From Nocardioides jishulii (lineage in GTDB: Bacteria > Actinomycetota > Actinomycetes > Propionibacteriales > Nocardioidaceae), in assembly GCF_006007965.1 (NCBI RefSeq), contig NZ_CP040748.1:372001-436000 (forward strand): 64,000 bases of DNA. Reading direction: 5' to 3'. Below the pieces are notes generated by a model that did no database searches, was not told the DNA's origin, and was given only the letters and a program-made list of their open reading frames with translations. Positions 1 through 9,443 of the stretch are shown here, piece by piece; within the stretch, counting starts at the first letter, position 1; every line of letters begins with the position of its first letter. The position numbers and the translations under genes are program-made.

Positions 1-522
1 CATCAATGTGTGCCCTGCCCAGGTGTGCATGCCGGCGCGTGTCACCCAGGAGGTGGCCTCGGCGAGGAAAGCTGCCTGTGCCACGTCCGTCACGCCCCAC
101 CGGCGGACGGGTCGGTGGAGGGCGAACGGGCCGTCCTCGATCGGCGGGTCGAGGGTGAAGGCCAGGAAGGCCGTGGGGGCGAACGCCCGGGACATCAGTT
201 GGACCGACGTGCTCACGGGGGCTGGGCTGATCTCACCGGTGAACCCGGCGGCTGTCAGGTTGGCGGCGAGCGTCTCGACGTCCTTGGTCCAGTTGTCACC
301 GACCGGAAGCCACAGGTACGTGCCGCCACTCGTGGGCAGGACCTCGAGGTCGTCGTCGGCCCCGCCGGGAAGCGGCGTGACGGCGTCCAGCACGGCCGTA
401 CGCGCCTCATGCCTGTCCACTCCGTCCAGGTGGACCCACAGGTCGATGCCGGCGAAGCTCTGGCGGCGCGTGCGTTCCTGGTGACGTCGCCTGATGCTGT
501 CGAGGTCAACGGTGATGGTCAT
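1..522 (-). CDS. Conserved protein of unknown function, partial (paralogue of the gene at 5339-6451)
   Basis: The reverse strand is open for exactly 174 codons from an ATG at 522 to the window edge, so the C-terminus lies outside. I do not recognise the family. Residues near 25-45 read DLWVHLDGVDRHEAR, and a later block reads FTLDPPIEDGPF. The gene at 5339-6451 has DLRVHLDGLDRHAS and FTVDPPVSAGPF at matching places, so the two are paralogues in the same orientation. No signal peptide or membrane segment is visible. The start follows a short gap with no strong ribosome site. Function unknown. Confidence 0.72.
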   Translation of the reverse strand, partial: MTITVDLDSIRRRHQERTRRQSFAGIDLWVHLDGVDRHEARTAVLDAVTPLPGGADDDLEVLPTSGGTYLWLPVGDNWTKDVETLAANLTAAGFTGEISPAPVSTSVQLMSRAFAPTAFLAFTLDPPIEDGPFALHRPVRRWGVTDVAQAAFLAEATSWVTRAGMHTWAGHTLM

Positions 523-641
523 GGTGGCCAGTGTGGAGCCGGTTCCTCGGTGTGTCTCCGAAATGCCTGGCAGAAGAAGCGGATACGTCGTCCGCGAGTC
601 GCTCGCCCGCGCCCTGCTCCCGGATCCCTAGACTCCGCCCC

Positions 642-2435
642 GTGCCTCCTGGTCTGACGAAGTTCTGCGCGGCCGTGGCCGGGTGGGTGGCTGTGGTGGT
701 CGTCGCCACCGCGACGGCCATCGGGTTCATCGCCCGCTTCCTGGCGCCGGACGACGCGCCGTACTTCCTGCTCACCGCGGTCGTGGCTGACCGACCGGTG
801 GCCTCGCTGCTGGTCTGGGCGCTCTGCCTGGCCGCGTACGCCGTGCTCTTCCGGTGGACCTGCCGCTGGCTCGACCGATGGCGCCACGGCGTGACCTCCC
901 GCCCTGCGCAGGGAGTGTGGACCCGCCGACTCGAGCGGGCGGTGACGTGGGTCTTCGCCCGCTGGTGGCACGGCGCCGTGGCGGTGGCCGTGCTGTGGTC
1001 GCCGTGGATCCTGCTGTCGTGGCCCGGCCAGCCCAACCCGGACTTCGCCCGGATGATCGGCGAGTTCCTGCTGGAGCGCTCCGACTTCACCGACGGCGTG
1101 ATCGCGCCCTACGAGGCCTACCCGACCTCCCACTACCTGCTGCCCGACAGCGAACGCATCTGGTCGAACCACCACAACTTCTACCTGATGCTCTACTACG
1201 GCGCGGTCACCAAGGCCAGCATCGTGCTCTTCGACAGCGCGATGCCCGGGATCTTCCTGCTGAGCACGCTCTCGCTGATCTTCACGCTCGTCGCCTTCGG
1301 CCGGGCCTTCTCGATCCTGGGTCGTCTGGTGACGAGCTGGAAGGTCCGTGCCCTCGCCCTCGCCGTCGTCGCCGGCTCACCGCTGATCGCGGTGTGGAGC
1401 ATGTCCCACACCAAGAACCACCTCTTCGCCGCCGCCTTCGTGTGGTGGCTGGCGCTGGTGGCGCAGTACGTCCACTCCCCGAAGCCCGTGGGCCGGCGCT
1501 GGTACGTCGAGACCACGGTCATCTCGCTGGCGGTCGCGGTCTCCGTGCTCTTCGGCTGGATCCTGCTGGTCGTCCAGGCGCTGGTGATGCTGGGCGTACG
1601 CCGGGGTCGGTTCGCGCCGCTGGCGGTGATGGCGGTGCCGGCCCTCCTGGTGCACGGCACGGTCTCCGCGGCGGTGGCCTTCGGCGTGCTGATCCCCGGG
1701 GACCCGATCGAGACCAAGGGCGTACAGCTGCAGCAGCTCGCCCTCATCCTGCGCGAGCACCCCGACGCGCTCTCCACCGAGGACCGCGAGGCGCTGTCGC
1801 GGATCTTCGACCTCGAGGCGATGGCCGCGGCCTACGACCCGGACATCTCGGACCCGGTGAAGTCGACGGGCCCGTATGCCAAGAAGACCGAGAGCTTCCG
1901 CTACCAGACCGTGCAACCGGAGGACTGGGACGACTTCACCGGCATCTGGCTGCGCGCAGGTGCCGAGCACCCCGACACCTTCGTCGACGCACTGGTCGCC
2001 AAGAGCTACCGCTACCTCGACCCGTTCGACCAGGGCACCCACTGGTACCCGCCTTGGAAGGGTGACTACGAGCGGGTGGTGGGGGACCACTCCATCGCTC
2101 CGGTCCCGGTCAACGACGCCGCGCGTCCGGCGCTGCGCGAGTGGGCGGGCGGTTGCTACAGCGCCGAGCTGTGCCGCCCGTTGCTCTCGCACTCGGTGCG
2201 GACGGTGGCCGTCGTGCTCCTCTGTGCGGCCGCCATCGTGGTGCGCCGCCGCTTCGCCTGGCTGTGGGCGATGCCCTTCGCCCTGCAGGTCGGCATCGTG
2301 GCCATGTCGCCGCTCGCAGCCGGAGGACGCTACGCCCTCGGGTTCACCTACGGCCTGGCGGTCGTGGTGCTGCTCATGGCGATGGACGATCGTCAGCCGG
2401 AGCAGACTCCGGCTGAGGTGCCTGCGTCGGGGTGA
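642..2435 (+). CDS. Polytopic membrane protein, DUF6020/GT-C glycosyltransferase-like
   Basis: A 597-residue integral membrane protein with many hydrophobic segments. The motif LSWPGQPNPDFARM followed by WSNHHNFYLMLYYG after the second membrane block resembles DUF6020 and GT-C-type sugar transferases, which use lipid-linked sugars at the outer face of the membrane. I chose GTG 642 because a TAGACT box (629-634) lies seven bases before it, the leaderless pattern seen repeatedly here; an ATG at 531 would run through that promoter. It converges with gtrA and the two 3' ends overlap by 62 bp. Its neighbours, a GtrA protein and a GT2 transferase, support a role in cell-wall polymer glycosylation (inference). 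Confidence 0.8.
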   Translation: MPPGLTKFCAAVAGWVAVVVVATATAIGFIARFLAPDDAPYFLLTAVVADRPVASLLVWALCLAAYAVLFRWTCRWLDRWRHGVTSRPAQGVWTRRLERAVTWVFARWWHGAVAVAVLWSPWILLSWPGQPNPDFARMIGEFLLERSDFTDGVIAPYEAYPTSHYLLPDSERIWSNHHNFYLMLYYGAVTKASIVLFDSAMPGIFLLSTLSLIFTLVAFGRAFSILGRLVTSWKVRALALAVVAGSPLIAVWSMSHTKNHLFAAAFVWWLALVAQYVHSPKPVGRRWYVETTVISLAVAVSVLFGWILLVVQALVMLGVRRGRFAPLAVMAVPALLVHGTVSAAVAFGVLIPGDPIETKGVQLQQLALILREHPDALSTEDREALSRIFDLEAMAAAYDPDISDPVKSTGPYAKKTESFRYQTVQPEDWDDFTGIWLRAGAEHPDTFVDALVAKSYRYLDPFDQGTHWYPPWKGDYERVVGDHSIAPVPVNDAARPALREWAGGCYSAELCRPLLSHSVRTVAVVLLCAAAIVVRRRFAWLWAMPFALQVGIVAMSPLAAGGRYALGFTYGLAVVVLLMAMDDRQPEQTPAEVPASG

Positions 2436-2832
2436 AGAGCCACCGGTAGCCCAGGAAGTTGACCACCATGCCCGTGCCCATCGCGAGGACCTTGGCCGCG
2501 GGGGTGACCAGCTCGTGGGCGGCCGACGGCGCCACGGCCTCGGCCAGGCCGAGGGCCGCGACGATCACCGCCGACTGCACGACGAGGCCGGTGAAGAGCG
2601 TGACCCCGGCGAAGCGCAGGTAGACCGCGACGCCGGAGGACTGCGAGCGGAAGACCCAGGCGCGGTTGATGAAGAAGCTGACGGTCATCACGCAGACCGT
2701 GGAGATCGTGTTGGCCAGCACCGCGGCCATGCCGATGCCCACGGCCAGCAGCGAGAAGAGCGCGAGGTCGAGCGCGGTGTTGAAGAGCCCGACCAGCAGG
2801 TAGCGGTCGACGCTGCGCGACCCGATCCTCAT
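2374..2832 (-). CDS. GtrA family membrane protein
   Basis: A 152-residue protein with four hydrophobic helices. The N-terminal VDRYLLVGLFNTALDLALF and the central FFINRAWVFRS match the GtrA family, small membrane proteins thought to help flip or present polyprenyl-phosphate sugars. Its ATG overlaps the stop of the upstream glycosyltransferase (ATGA), so the two are translationally coupled. The pair probably supplies a lipid-linked sugar donor for envelope glycosylation. The last 62 bp overlap the end of the converging membrane-protein gene. Confidence 0.88.
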   Translation of the reverse strand: MRIGSRSVDRYLLVGLFNTALDLALFSLLAVGIGMAAVLANTISTVCVMTVSFFINRAWVFRSQSSGVAVYLRFAGVTLFTGLVVQSAVIVAALGLAEAVAPSAAHELVTPAAKVLAMGTGMVVNFLGYRWLFTPTQAPQPESAPADDRPSP

Positions 2833-3767
2833 GGCTGGGGTGGGGCCGGCAGCTGCAGGTAGAACAGGCGCCGGGTCTCCTGGCGTCCGCGCAGCACTCC
2901 GTAGAGGATCATCCCGACGGCGAGGAGCAGGACCCCGATGACCACCAGCGACGAGGCCAGGATGGCGGTCGGGAAGCGGTCGACCCGGCCAGTCTCCAGG
3001 TAGTCGGCGACGACCGGCAGGCCCAGGGCGAGCCCCAGGAGGACGGACAGCGCGCTCGCCACGTTGAAGGCCAGGCGCGGGCGTTCGTGCACGAGCAGGT
3101 GCCCGAGCAGGCCCAGGATCTTGAAACCGTCGCGGAAGGTGCTGAGCTTCGACTCCGACCCGGCGGGGCGGTCCTGGAACCCCACCGGCACCTCGATCTG
3201 CGGCACCCGCAGGTTGGCCGCGTGGATGGTCAGCTCGGTCTCGATCTCGAACTCCTCGGAGTCCGCCGGGAACGACTTGATGTAGCGCCGGGAGAAGACG
3301 CGGTAGCCCGACAGCATGTCGGTGACCGGCTCGCCGAAGGCCAGCGAGGTGACCTGGTTGAACATCTTGTTGCCCCACGCGTGCCCGGGGCGATAGCTGC
3401 TGGTGTCCTGGGTGTCGACCCTGCACCCCAGGACGTGGTCGTAGGGGCCGGACAGCAGCGTCTTGACGAGCAGCGGCGCCGCGGATGCGTCGTACGTGTC
3501 GTCGCCGTCGATCATCAGGTAGACGTCAGCCTCGATGTCGGCGAAGGCGCGCCGGACCACGTTGCCCTTGCCCTTGCGGGACTCCGTGCGGACCACGGCC
3601 CCGGCCTCCTGGGCGACCTTGGCGGTCTGGTCCGTGGAGTTGTTGTCGTAGACGTAGACCGTCGCGGTGGGCAGCGCCGCGCGCAGGTCGCGGACCACCG
3701 TTCCGACGGTGAGCTCCTCGTTGTGGCACGGCACGATCGCGGCGATCGAGAGGTGGTCGAGCTGCAT
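2829..3767 (-). CDS. Family 2 glycosyltransferase, dolichyl/polyprenyl-phosphate sugar synthase type
   Basis: 312 residues. The N-terminal GT-A fold shows IAAIVPCHNEELTVGTVV, the nucleotide-binding YDNNSTDQT and a catalytic metal motif MIDGDDTYD. Two hydrophobic helices at the C-terminus (about 240-300) anchor it to the membrane. This layout is typical of enzymes that move a sugar from a nucleotide donor to polyprenyl phosphate on the cytoplasmic face. It is the first gene of a two-gene unit with gtrA (4-bp overlap). A GGGGGA sequence lies close to the ATG as the ribosome site. The sugar cannot be told from sequence. Confidence 0.9.
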   Translation of the reverse strand: MQLDHLSIAAIVPCHNEELTVGTVVRDLRAALPTATVYVYDNNSTDQTAKVAQEAGAVVRTESRKGKGNVVRRAFADIEADVYLMIDGDDTYDASAAPLLVKTLLSGPYDHVLGCRVDTQDTSSYRPGHAWGNKMFNQVTSLAFGEPVTDMLSGYRVFSRRYIKSFPADSEEFEIETELTIHAANLRVPQIEVPVGFQDRPAGSESKLSTFRDGFKILGLLGHLLVHERPRLAFNVASALSVLLGLALGLPVVADYLETGRVDRFPTAILASSLVVIGVLLLAVGMILYGVLRGRQETRRLFYLQLPAPPQP

Positions 3768-3851
3768 GGTCCCCCGGGGGTTCGTCTGGGCAGGCGGGTG
3801 CGCTGCCGACCTCGTCCAGGGACCGGCCCGCGGCGCCGCGACCCTACTCGA

Positions 3852-5237
3852 TCAGCGCACCCCTGAGGCGAGGTATCGCCAGACGACCGGGTGGGCGTTG
3901 CCGTTCCGGGTCATCTTGCGCCGCTTCTGGTAGGCCTTCACGGCCTTCTTCGTCTTCTGGTCGTAGACGCCGGTCGCGACGTCCTTGCTCACGCCCGCCG
4001 CCACGAGGGCACGCTGGAGACGACGGACGGCGTTGCTGGCCGAGCCGACCTTCAGCACCGGCCGGGCGCCGTGGCTGTGCAGGCGCACCCAGTGGCTCTG
4101 GCTGAACGTCGTGGAGGTGCGCAGGCCGTGGGCGCGCTGCCACGCAGCGACCGCTTTCTGGGTGCGCTTGTTGTACTTGCCGTGCATCCGCCACGGGTAG
4201 TGGCCCTGCTCCTTGAGCGCGCACTGGAGCGCCTGGACCCGGCCCTTGTACGTCGTGCCCGGCTTGATCGCGGGGTACGACGTGAACGAGGTCCTGATGC
4301 CGTTGCAGCGCCGCTCGGTGCCGGGGTGGTTGCCCTTGCCGAGGTCGAGGAAGTTGGTGTCGATGTTGATGGTGACGTTGCCGTACCGCTCGTCGTGGCC
4401 GCCGAGGTACTGCTTCATGCGGCCACCGGGGCGCCACCCGTCGTTGCGGATGTAGTCGGTGGAGGTGTTGGCCTTGCCGTCCCAGCGGGCGATCCAGATG
4501 TTCTTCGGCAGCTTGAACTTGCCCGGACGCTCGACGCGGGCGTCGTCGACCATCTTGATGCCCGAGCTGGCGCCGGAGTACATGCCGGACACGTAGCCGA
4601 GCTGGTGGATCCGGTTGACCCAGGCGGAGACGAAGGCGAGCGCGGACTCGCGGCAGTGCTTGTTGGTCAGCGTGAAGCCCTCGAGGTCGTACCAGAGGGT
4701 GCTGCCGTGGCGCAGGCCGAGCGCCTCGGCGTCGGCGGCGTTCTTCTCGGCCTCACGGGCACCCTGCGTACGCGCCTTCGGGTAGCGGCCCCCCTTGCCC
4801 GGAGTCGGGTTGATGGTGAAGTCGTCCTTGTAGCGCGGGAAACGCTCCTGGCAGGACGCCTGCGGGCCGAGCGCGATCGGCAGCAGCCGCCATCCCTTGC
4901 TCAGCTGGGTCGAGACCCAGCGCGGGGTCAGGTTGGGCTGGCTGCGGCAGGCGCGGGAGTCGCCCGAGATGTAGATGCCGACGGCGAGGTAGGGCGAGTG
5001 GTTCAGCCAGGCGTCCATCTTCTGCTGCGTGGGCGCGAGGCACTGGTCGAAGCCGTAGCCCTTGAAGTTGCCGGGCGTGACGGGGTTCGTCGTCTTCTTC
5101 GCGACCGTGGCGACGGCCGGTGCGGACGAGGCAGCGGGCGCCGTGGTCGTGAGCAGGGCGGCGCTGAGCGCGAGCGTCCCGGCGGCCGCGGTGAGGCGGC
5201 GTACGAAGGCACGTGCGGCGGGCTGGTTCGAGGGCAT
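3852..5237 (-). CDS. Secreted glycoside hydrolase-like (DUF1906/Rv2525c-type) protein with two peptidoglycan-binding domains
   Basis: 461 residues. A signal peptide with a basic start and an Ala-rich core ends near residue 40, so the protein is exported. The block GYGFDQCLAPTQQKMDAW ... VGIYISGDSRAC ... LLPIALGPQASC matches the Rv2525c-like (DUF1906) glycoside-hydrolase-like fold. Two repeats near the C-terminus (around 320-385 and 390-455) look like PG_binding_1 domains. It probably acts on or binds the cell wall. The ATG at 5237 has GGAG six bases upstream and a promoter further out (see 5272-5299). The glycosyltransferase gene follows 84 bp downstream on the same strand. Confidence 0.87.
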   Translation of the reverse strand: MPSNQPAARAFVRRLTAAAGTLALSAALLTTTAPAASSAPAVATVAKKTTNPVTPGNFKGYGFDQCLAPTQQKMDAWLNHSPYLAVGIYISGDSRACRSQPNLTPRWVSTQLSKGWRLLPIALGPQASCQERFPRYKDDFTINPTPGKGGRYPKARTQGAREAEKNAADAEALGLRHGSTLWYDLEGFTLTNKHCRESALAFVSAWVNRIHQLGYVSGMYSGASSGIKMVDDARVERPGKFKLPKNIWIARWDGKANTSTDYIRNDGWRPGGRMKQYLGGHDERYGNVTINIDTNFLDLGKGNHPGTERRCNGIRTSFTSYPAIKPGTTYKGRVQALQCALKEQGHYPWRMHGKYNKRTQKAVAAWQRAHGLRTSTTFSQSHWVRLHSHGARPVLKVGSASNAVRRLQRALVAAGVSKDVATGVYDQKTKKAVKAYQKRRKMTRNGNAHPVVWRYLASGVR

Positions 5238-5271
5238 GGCTGACTCCGGGTGCAACGGGGGAAGTTCGATG

Positions 5272-5299
5272 ACCATAACCCCACGAGTCACACCAGTAA
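5272..5299 (-). promoter_or_regulatory. Putative promoter for the DUF1906 gene
   Basis: On the reverse strand TTACTG (5299-5294) and TATGGT (5277-5272) are 16 bases apart and lie about 30 bases upstream of the ATG at 5237, with a GGAG ribosome site in the leader. Both hexamers are reasonable sigma-70-type matches. Confidence 0.45.
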
Positions 5300-5312
5300 C
5301 AGCGCTGCCGCG

Positions 5313-5330
5313 AACTACAGGAGTGTAGTT
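5313..5330. repeat. Inverted repeat AACTACA-4-TGTAGTT
   Basis: Seven-base perfect arms with a four-base spacer sit between the stop of the paralogue gene (5339) and the promoter of the DUF1906 gene. It could terminate the first transcript or act as an operator for the second; its place just upstream of the -35 box favours an operator. Confidence 0.5.
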
Positions 5331-5338
5331 TTCGCAGG

Positions 5339-6451
5339 TCAGGCGGGGTGGATGGGATGCGCCAGCGCCGTCTCGAAGGTGAGGACCATCGCCCCGAAGT
5401 CCGCCGTCGCCTGCGCGACGAGCTCGGGGTCCGGCTCGGGGGTCAGCCAGGCCTCCCGGTCGGGATGGGTCACCAGCCAGCGCCCCGGTACCACCTCGTC
5501 CAGAAGCCACCCCGAGAGGTCGTGAGCCCGGTCGAGGTGGGCATTCGTGAGGAGCTGCACCCCGTGCGGCGCCGGCACGTACGACGCCCACAGGTGCCGA
5601 CGGTCACCCCAGGGGACCGAGTCCAGGTACAGGCGTGCCGATGGAGTGGGTGCGCAGTACCCCACGAACCCGACGTCGAGGTGCGCGGCGAACCGTCGCA
5701 GCAAGCTCTCATGGGCGTACGACGCCTGCTGGTCGCCGAGGCCCGGGTCAGCGTTGCCCCACGTCACGGTGCCCAGGTGCCACATGCTCACCGCATGACG
5801 CACGATCTCGGGGCCTGACTTGGCGTCGGGAGCTTCGGAGTAGGTGGCGAAGTCGCACTCGGACCAGTGCTCCAGCTCCTGTTCGACCACGTCCCGGGTG
5901 TGCTCCGGGTGGGTCGGCACCAGAAGGACGTCGGCGGAGCCGAGGCGTGCTGCTGGGGCAGTGTCGGCGAGAGCGGTGAGGTGGGTGAGCAGCGCCTCGT
6001 GACCAGCTTGCGCCGCGGACCATCGCGGCTCGGGCACCCCGGCGTCGTTGAACGGTCCGGCCGACACCGGTGGGTCGACGGTGAACCCCATCCGGGCGAC
6101 GGGACAGGGGCGGTCAAATGGGGGCCGGGGCGCCGGGAGGTCGGTGGCGTCGATCGACCCGTGGAGGCCGCGGGCGCTCAGGTGATCGGCGACCTCCTGG
6201 AGCATCGCCAAGGAGGCGACCGGTCGAGAGGCCAGGGACAGCAGCGCGAGCGTGCCACCGACGGTGGGGTAGGCAGTGCTGTCCTCGGAGAGGTGGGGCA
6301 CGGCGGCGATGGCATCCTCGGTCGCGTGCCAGGAGGCGTGGCGGTCCAGCCCATCGAGGTGCACCCGGAGGTCGACGACGCCGATCCTCTCGCGGCGGCG
6401 GCGCAGGGCGACGCGGGCGGCGACGGACTTCTCGTCGATGGTGACCGGCAT
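5339..6451 (-). CDS. Conserved protein of unknown function (paralogue of the gene at 1-522)
   Basis: 370 residues, no signal peptide and no membrane helix. I do not recognise the family. The N-terminal 120 residues align by eye with the partial gene at the left edge (RVHLDGLDRH, FTVDPPV-GPF). The rest is rich in Trp, His and acidic residues and looks like a soluble globular protein. The start at 6451 has AGGA five bases before the ATG. A hairpin (6551-6584) stands upstream. The two paralogues flank the envelope-glycosylation block in the same orientation, which suggests an old tandem duplication opened by insertion. Confidence 0.7.
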   Translation of the reverse strand: MPVTIDEKSVAARVALRRRRERIGVVDLRVHLDGLDRHASWHATEDAIAAVPHLSEDSTAYPTVGGTLALLSLASRPVASLAMLQEVADHLSARGLHGSIDATDLPAPRPPFDRPCPVARMGFTVDPPVSAGPFNDAGVPEPRWSAAQAGHEALLTHLTALADTAPAARLGSADVLLVPTHPEHTRDVVEQELEHWSECDFATYSEAPDAKSGPEIVRHAVSMWHLGTVTWGNADPGLGDQQASYAHESLLRRFAAHLDVGFVGYCAPTPSARLYLDSVPWGDRRHLWASYVPAPHGVQLLTNAHLDRAHDLSGWLLDEVVPGRWLVTHPDREAWLTPEPDPELVAQATADFGAMVLTFETALAHPIHPA

Positions 6452-6819
6452 GGGAGTCCTGGGTGGTGGGTTCCGATGTGTGACAGGCGTCGCACATCGT
6501 GGCACGCCGAGGGCTCCGCCGCCCGCCGATCGACCCCAGGGATGACGGAAAGGCCCGCGAGTCCGGGAGGGGACTCGCGGGCCTCGTTCCGGTCCGACCG
6601 TCGCCGGACCAGAGGTCACCAACACACCACTGGTTCGTGTAAGAATATATTCGATGAAGCCCACCGTCCTGACGCCCAGCCACATTGCGACACGCGTACC
6701 TCACGTGGCTTCGACGGTCCTGCCCGCCACGGGCGGACACCCCTCGGTGCGATCGCGTCGGACGACCTGACATGGCCCTCATCGCCGCGCTCGTCAGCCC
6801 TCACCTCCCAGGAGAAGAC
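6452..6819. other. Divergent intergenic region
   Basis: No gene is supported in these 368 bases. They hold a strong hairpin (6551-6584) and a small AT-rich island with the 10-bp palindrome GAATATATTC (6643-6652), unusual for this GC-rich chromosome. I found no convincing promoter pair; a ribosome site AGGAGA marks the start of the next gene. Confidence 0.5.
6551..6584. terminator. Hairpin, 14-bp perfect arms
   Basis: Arms AGGCCCGCGAGTCC and its complement are separated by six bases. The reverse strand continues with a short T run (TTTCC), so it could stop reverse-strand transcripts, yet it lies between divergent genes. A regulatory role is possible. Confidence 0.5.
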
Positions 6820-7128
6820 ATGTTCCAGCACATCGGCGTCCTCACCCTCGTCGAGACGGCCACCGACGAGCAGCGCGAGGCGCTCGCCCAGGCGCTGCGC
6901 GAGCTCGTCGGCGTCGTCCCGGGCCTGGAGAAGGCCAGCGTGGTCACCGACGCGAAGATCCGCGAGGGCAACGCCGACGTGCTCTTCGCGATGACCTTCG
7001 ACACCCAGGAGTCGTGGGCCGCGTACGGCGCCCACCCCGCCCACGTCGCGGTCGTGGAGGAGCACGTCAAGCCGGTGCTCGCCTCCAAGGTGTTCATCCA
7101 GAGTGCAGGCCCGGTCTTCCTGTCCTGA
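6820..7128 (+). CDS. Dabb (stress-responsive alpha/beta-barrel) domain protein
   Basis: 102 residues, the usual length for a one-domain Dabb protein. The order FQHIGVLTLVETATDEQREALAQALRELVG ... DVLFAMTFDTQESWAAYGAHPAHVAVVEEHVKPV matches the ferredoxin-like dimeric barrel. An AGGAGA site lies four bases before the ATG at 6820; a longer reading from 6685 has no ribosome site and adds an unrelated sequence. It ends 21 bp before purL, whose own promoter overlaps its last codons. Substrate or role is unknown. Confidence 0.85.
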   Translation: MFQHIGVLTLVETATDEQREALAQALRELVGVVPGLEKASVVTDAKIREGNADVLFAMTFDTQESWAAYGAHPAHVAVVEEHVKPVLASKVFIQSAGPVFLS

Positions 7129-7149
7129 GTGCCGGGTAGATTGCTCCTC

Positions 7150-9432
7150 GTGGCCGAGACTTCCCGCACCCCCAGCCAGCTGGACACGGTGGCCGTCGCC
7201 ACCCACGACCCGGAGCGCGAGCAGCCGTGGGCCGACCTCGGCCTCAAGGCCGACGAGTACGCGCGCATCCGCGAGATCCTCGGGCGTCGCCCCACCAGCT
7301 CCGAGCTGGCGATGTACTCGGTGATGTGGAGCGAGCACTGCTCCTACAAGTCCACCAAGGTCCACCTGAAGCAGTTCGGCGAGATCCCGCAGGAGACCCC
7401 GGTCGGCAAGATGCTCGCCGGCATCGGTGAGAACGCCGGCGTCATCGACATCGGCCAGGGCTACGCGGTCACCTTCAAGGTCGAGTCGCACAACCACCCG
7501 TCGTTCGTCGAGCCCTACCAGGGCGCCGCGACCGGCATCGGTGGCATCGTGCGCGACATCCTGGCGATGGGTGCCCGCCCGGTCGCCGTGATGGACCCGC
7601 TGCGCTTCGGCCCGCTCGACGAGCCCGACACCCACCGCGTGCTGCCCGGCATCGTGGCCGGCGTCGGCGGCTACGGCAACTGCCTGGGCCTGCCCAACAT
7701 CGGCGGCGAGGCCGTCTTCGACCAGACCTACCTCGGCAACCCGCTCGTCAACGCCGGCGCCATCGGCGTCCTGCGCCACGAGGACCTTCACCTCGCCAAC
7801 GCGACCGGCCTGGGCAACAAGGTCATCCTGTACGGCGCCCGCACCGGCGGCGACGGCATCGGCGGCGTCTCGGTGCTCGCCTCCGAGACGTTCGACGAGG
7901 GCGGCCCCGCCAAGCGGCCCAGCGTGCAGGTCGGCGACCCGTTCATGGAGAAGCTGCTCATCGAGTGCACGCTCGAGCTCTTCGCCGCCGGCGTCGTCTC
8001 CGGCATCCAGGACCTCGGCGGCGCTGGCCTGTCCTGCGCCACCTCCGAGCTGGCCTCGGCCGGTGACGGCGGCATGCACGTCGAGCTCGACCTCGTACCG
8101 CTGCGCGACTCCACGCTCGCTCCCGAGGAGATCCTCATGAGCGAGTCGCAGGAGCGCATGATGGCCGTCGTCACGCCCGACAACGTCGACGCCTTCATGG
8201 AGATCTGCGCCAAGTGGGACGTCGAGGCCACGGTCGTCGGTGAGGTCACCGACACCGGCCGCCTCGAGATCGACTGGCACGGCGAGCGCGTCGTCGACGT
8301 GCCGCCCGGCTCGGTGGCCCACGACGGCCCCGTCTACGAGCGTCCTTACGCGCGCCCCGAGTGGCAGGACGCCCTCCAGGCCGACGCCGCCGAGGCGCTC
8401 GCGCGGCCCGGCAGCGGTGACGAGCTGAAGCAGACGCTGCTCACCCTGGTCGGCAGCCCCAACCTCTGCGACAAGTCCTGGATCACCGACCAGTACGACC
8501 GCTACGTGCGCGGCAACACCGTCTCGGCCCAGCCCGAGGACTCCGGCATGATCCGCGTCGACGACGAGACCGGTCTCGGCGTCTCGCTCTCCACCGACTG
8601 CAACGGTCGCTACGCCAAGCTCGACCCCTACACGGGTGCGCAGCTCGCGCTGGCCGAGTCCTACCGCAACGTCGCCACCGGCGGCGCCACGCCGCTGGCG
8701 ATCTCCGACTGCCTCAACTTCGGCTCGCCGGAGGACACCGGCGTGATGTGGCAGTTCGCTGAGGCCTGCCGCGGCCTCAAGGACGCCTGCCTCGAGCTCG
8801 GCATCCCGGTCACGGGCGGCAACGTCTCGCTCTACAACCAGACCGGCGAGACCGCGATCCTGCCGACCCCGGTGGTCGCCGTCCTCGGCGTCATCCAGGA
8901 CGTCGCGAAGCGCACGCCCAGCCACTTCCGCGCCGCCGGCGAGCAGGTCCTGCTGCTCGGTGAGACCCGCGAGGAGCTGTCGGGCTCGGAGTGGGCCCAC
9001 GTCGTGCACGGGCACCTCGGCGGTCTCCCGCCGAAGGTCGACCTGGCAGCGGAGAAGGCGTTGGCCGACGTGCTGACCACGGCCGCCAGCGAAGGCCTCG
9101 TCTCCGCGGCCCACGATCTCTCCGACGGCGGCCTCGCGATCGCCCTGGCCGAGGCGGGCTTCCGCCACGGGATCGGCGCCACGGTCAACGTCTCGGGGGT
9201 CGCCGACGACGCCTTCGTCGCCCTCTTCTCCGAGTCGTCCGCGCGGGCCCTGGTCACGGTCACCGACGAGCAGGCCGACCGCTTCGCGGCGCTGGCCGGC
9301 GAGCACGGTGTCAAGGTCACCGCACTGGGCCGCACCGGCGGTGAGGACCTCGTCGTCGAGGGCGCCTTCTCGGTGCCCGTCGCCGAGGTGAAGGACGTCT
9401 GGTCCGCCACCCTCCCCGCCGCGCTGGGCTGA
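7150..9432 (+). CDS. purL: Phosphoribosylformylglycinamidine synthase, PurL subunit
   Basis: 760 residues, the length of the small PurL type that works with separate PurS and PurQ proteins. It converts FGAR, ATP and glutamine-derived ammonia to FGAM in de novo purine synthesis. Motifs [35 protein letters not shown] and SESQERMM are clear, and both AIRS halves are complete. GTG 7150 is preceded by TAGATT (7137-7142) and a seven-base gap, so a leaderless start fits; the ATG at 7129 would sit before that box. purF and purM are 11 kb downstream. Confidence 0.97.
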   Translation: MAETSRTPSQLDTVAVATHDPEREQPWADLGLKADEYARIREILGRRPTSSELAMYSVMWSEHCSYKSTKVHLKQFGEIPQETPVGKMLAGIGENAGVIDIGQGYAVTFKVESHNHPSFVEPYQGAATGIGGIVRDILAMGARPVAVMDPLRFGPLDEPDTHRVLPGIVAGVGGYGNCLGLPNIGGEAVFDQTYLGNPLVNAGAIGVLRHEDLHLANATGLGNKVILYGARTGGDGIGGVSVLASETFDEGGPAKRPSVQVGDPFMEKLLIECTLELFAAGVVSGIQDLGGAGLSCATSELASAGDGGMHVELDLVPLRDSTLAPEEILMSESQERMMAVVTPDNVDAFMEICAKWDVEATVVGEVTDTGRLEIDWHGERVVDVPPGSVAHDGPVYERPYARPEWQDALQADAAEALARPGSGDELKQTLLTLVGSPNLCDKSWITDQYDRYVRGNTVSAQPEDSGMIRVDDETGLGVSLSTDCNGRYAKLDPYTGAQLALAESYRNVATGGATPLAISDCLNFGSPEDTGVMWQFAEACRGLKDACLELGIPVTGGNVSLYNQTGETAILPTPVVAVLGVIQDVAKRTPSHFRAAGEQVLLLGETREELSGSEWAHVVHGHLGGLPPKVDLAAEKALADVLTTAASEGLVSAAHDLSDGGLAIALAEAGFRHGIGATVNVSGVADDAFVALFSESSARALVTVTDEQADRFAALAGEHGVKVTALGRTGGEDLVVEGAFSVPVAEVKDVWSATLPAALG

Positions 9433-9443
9433 GGTCGTACGCC

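Noticed and set aside
6616..9306. An 896-codon reverse-strand open frame across purL
   Set aside because: It is the mirror of the high-GC purL coding frame, with a composition full of Arg, Gly and Val and no domain.
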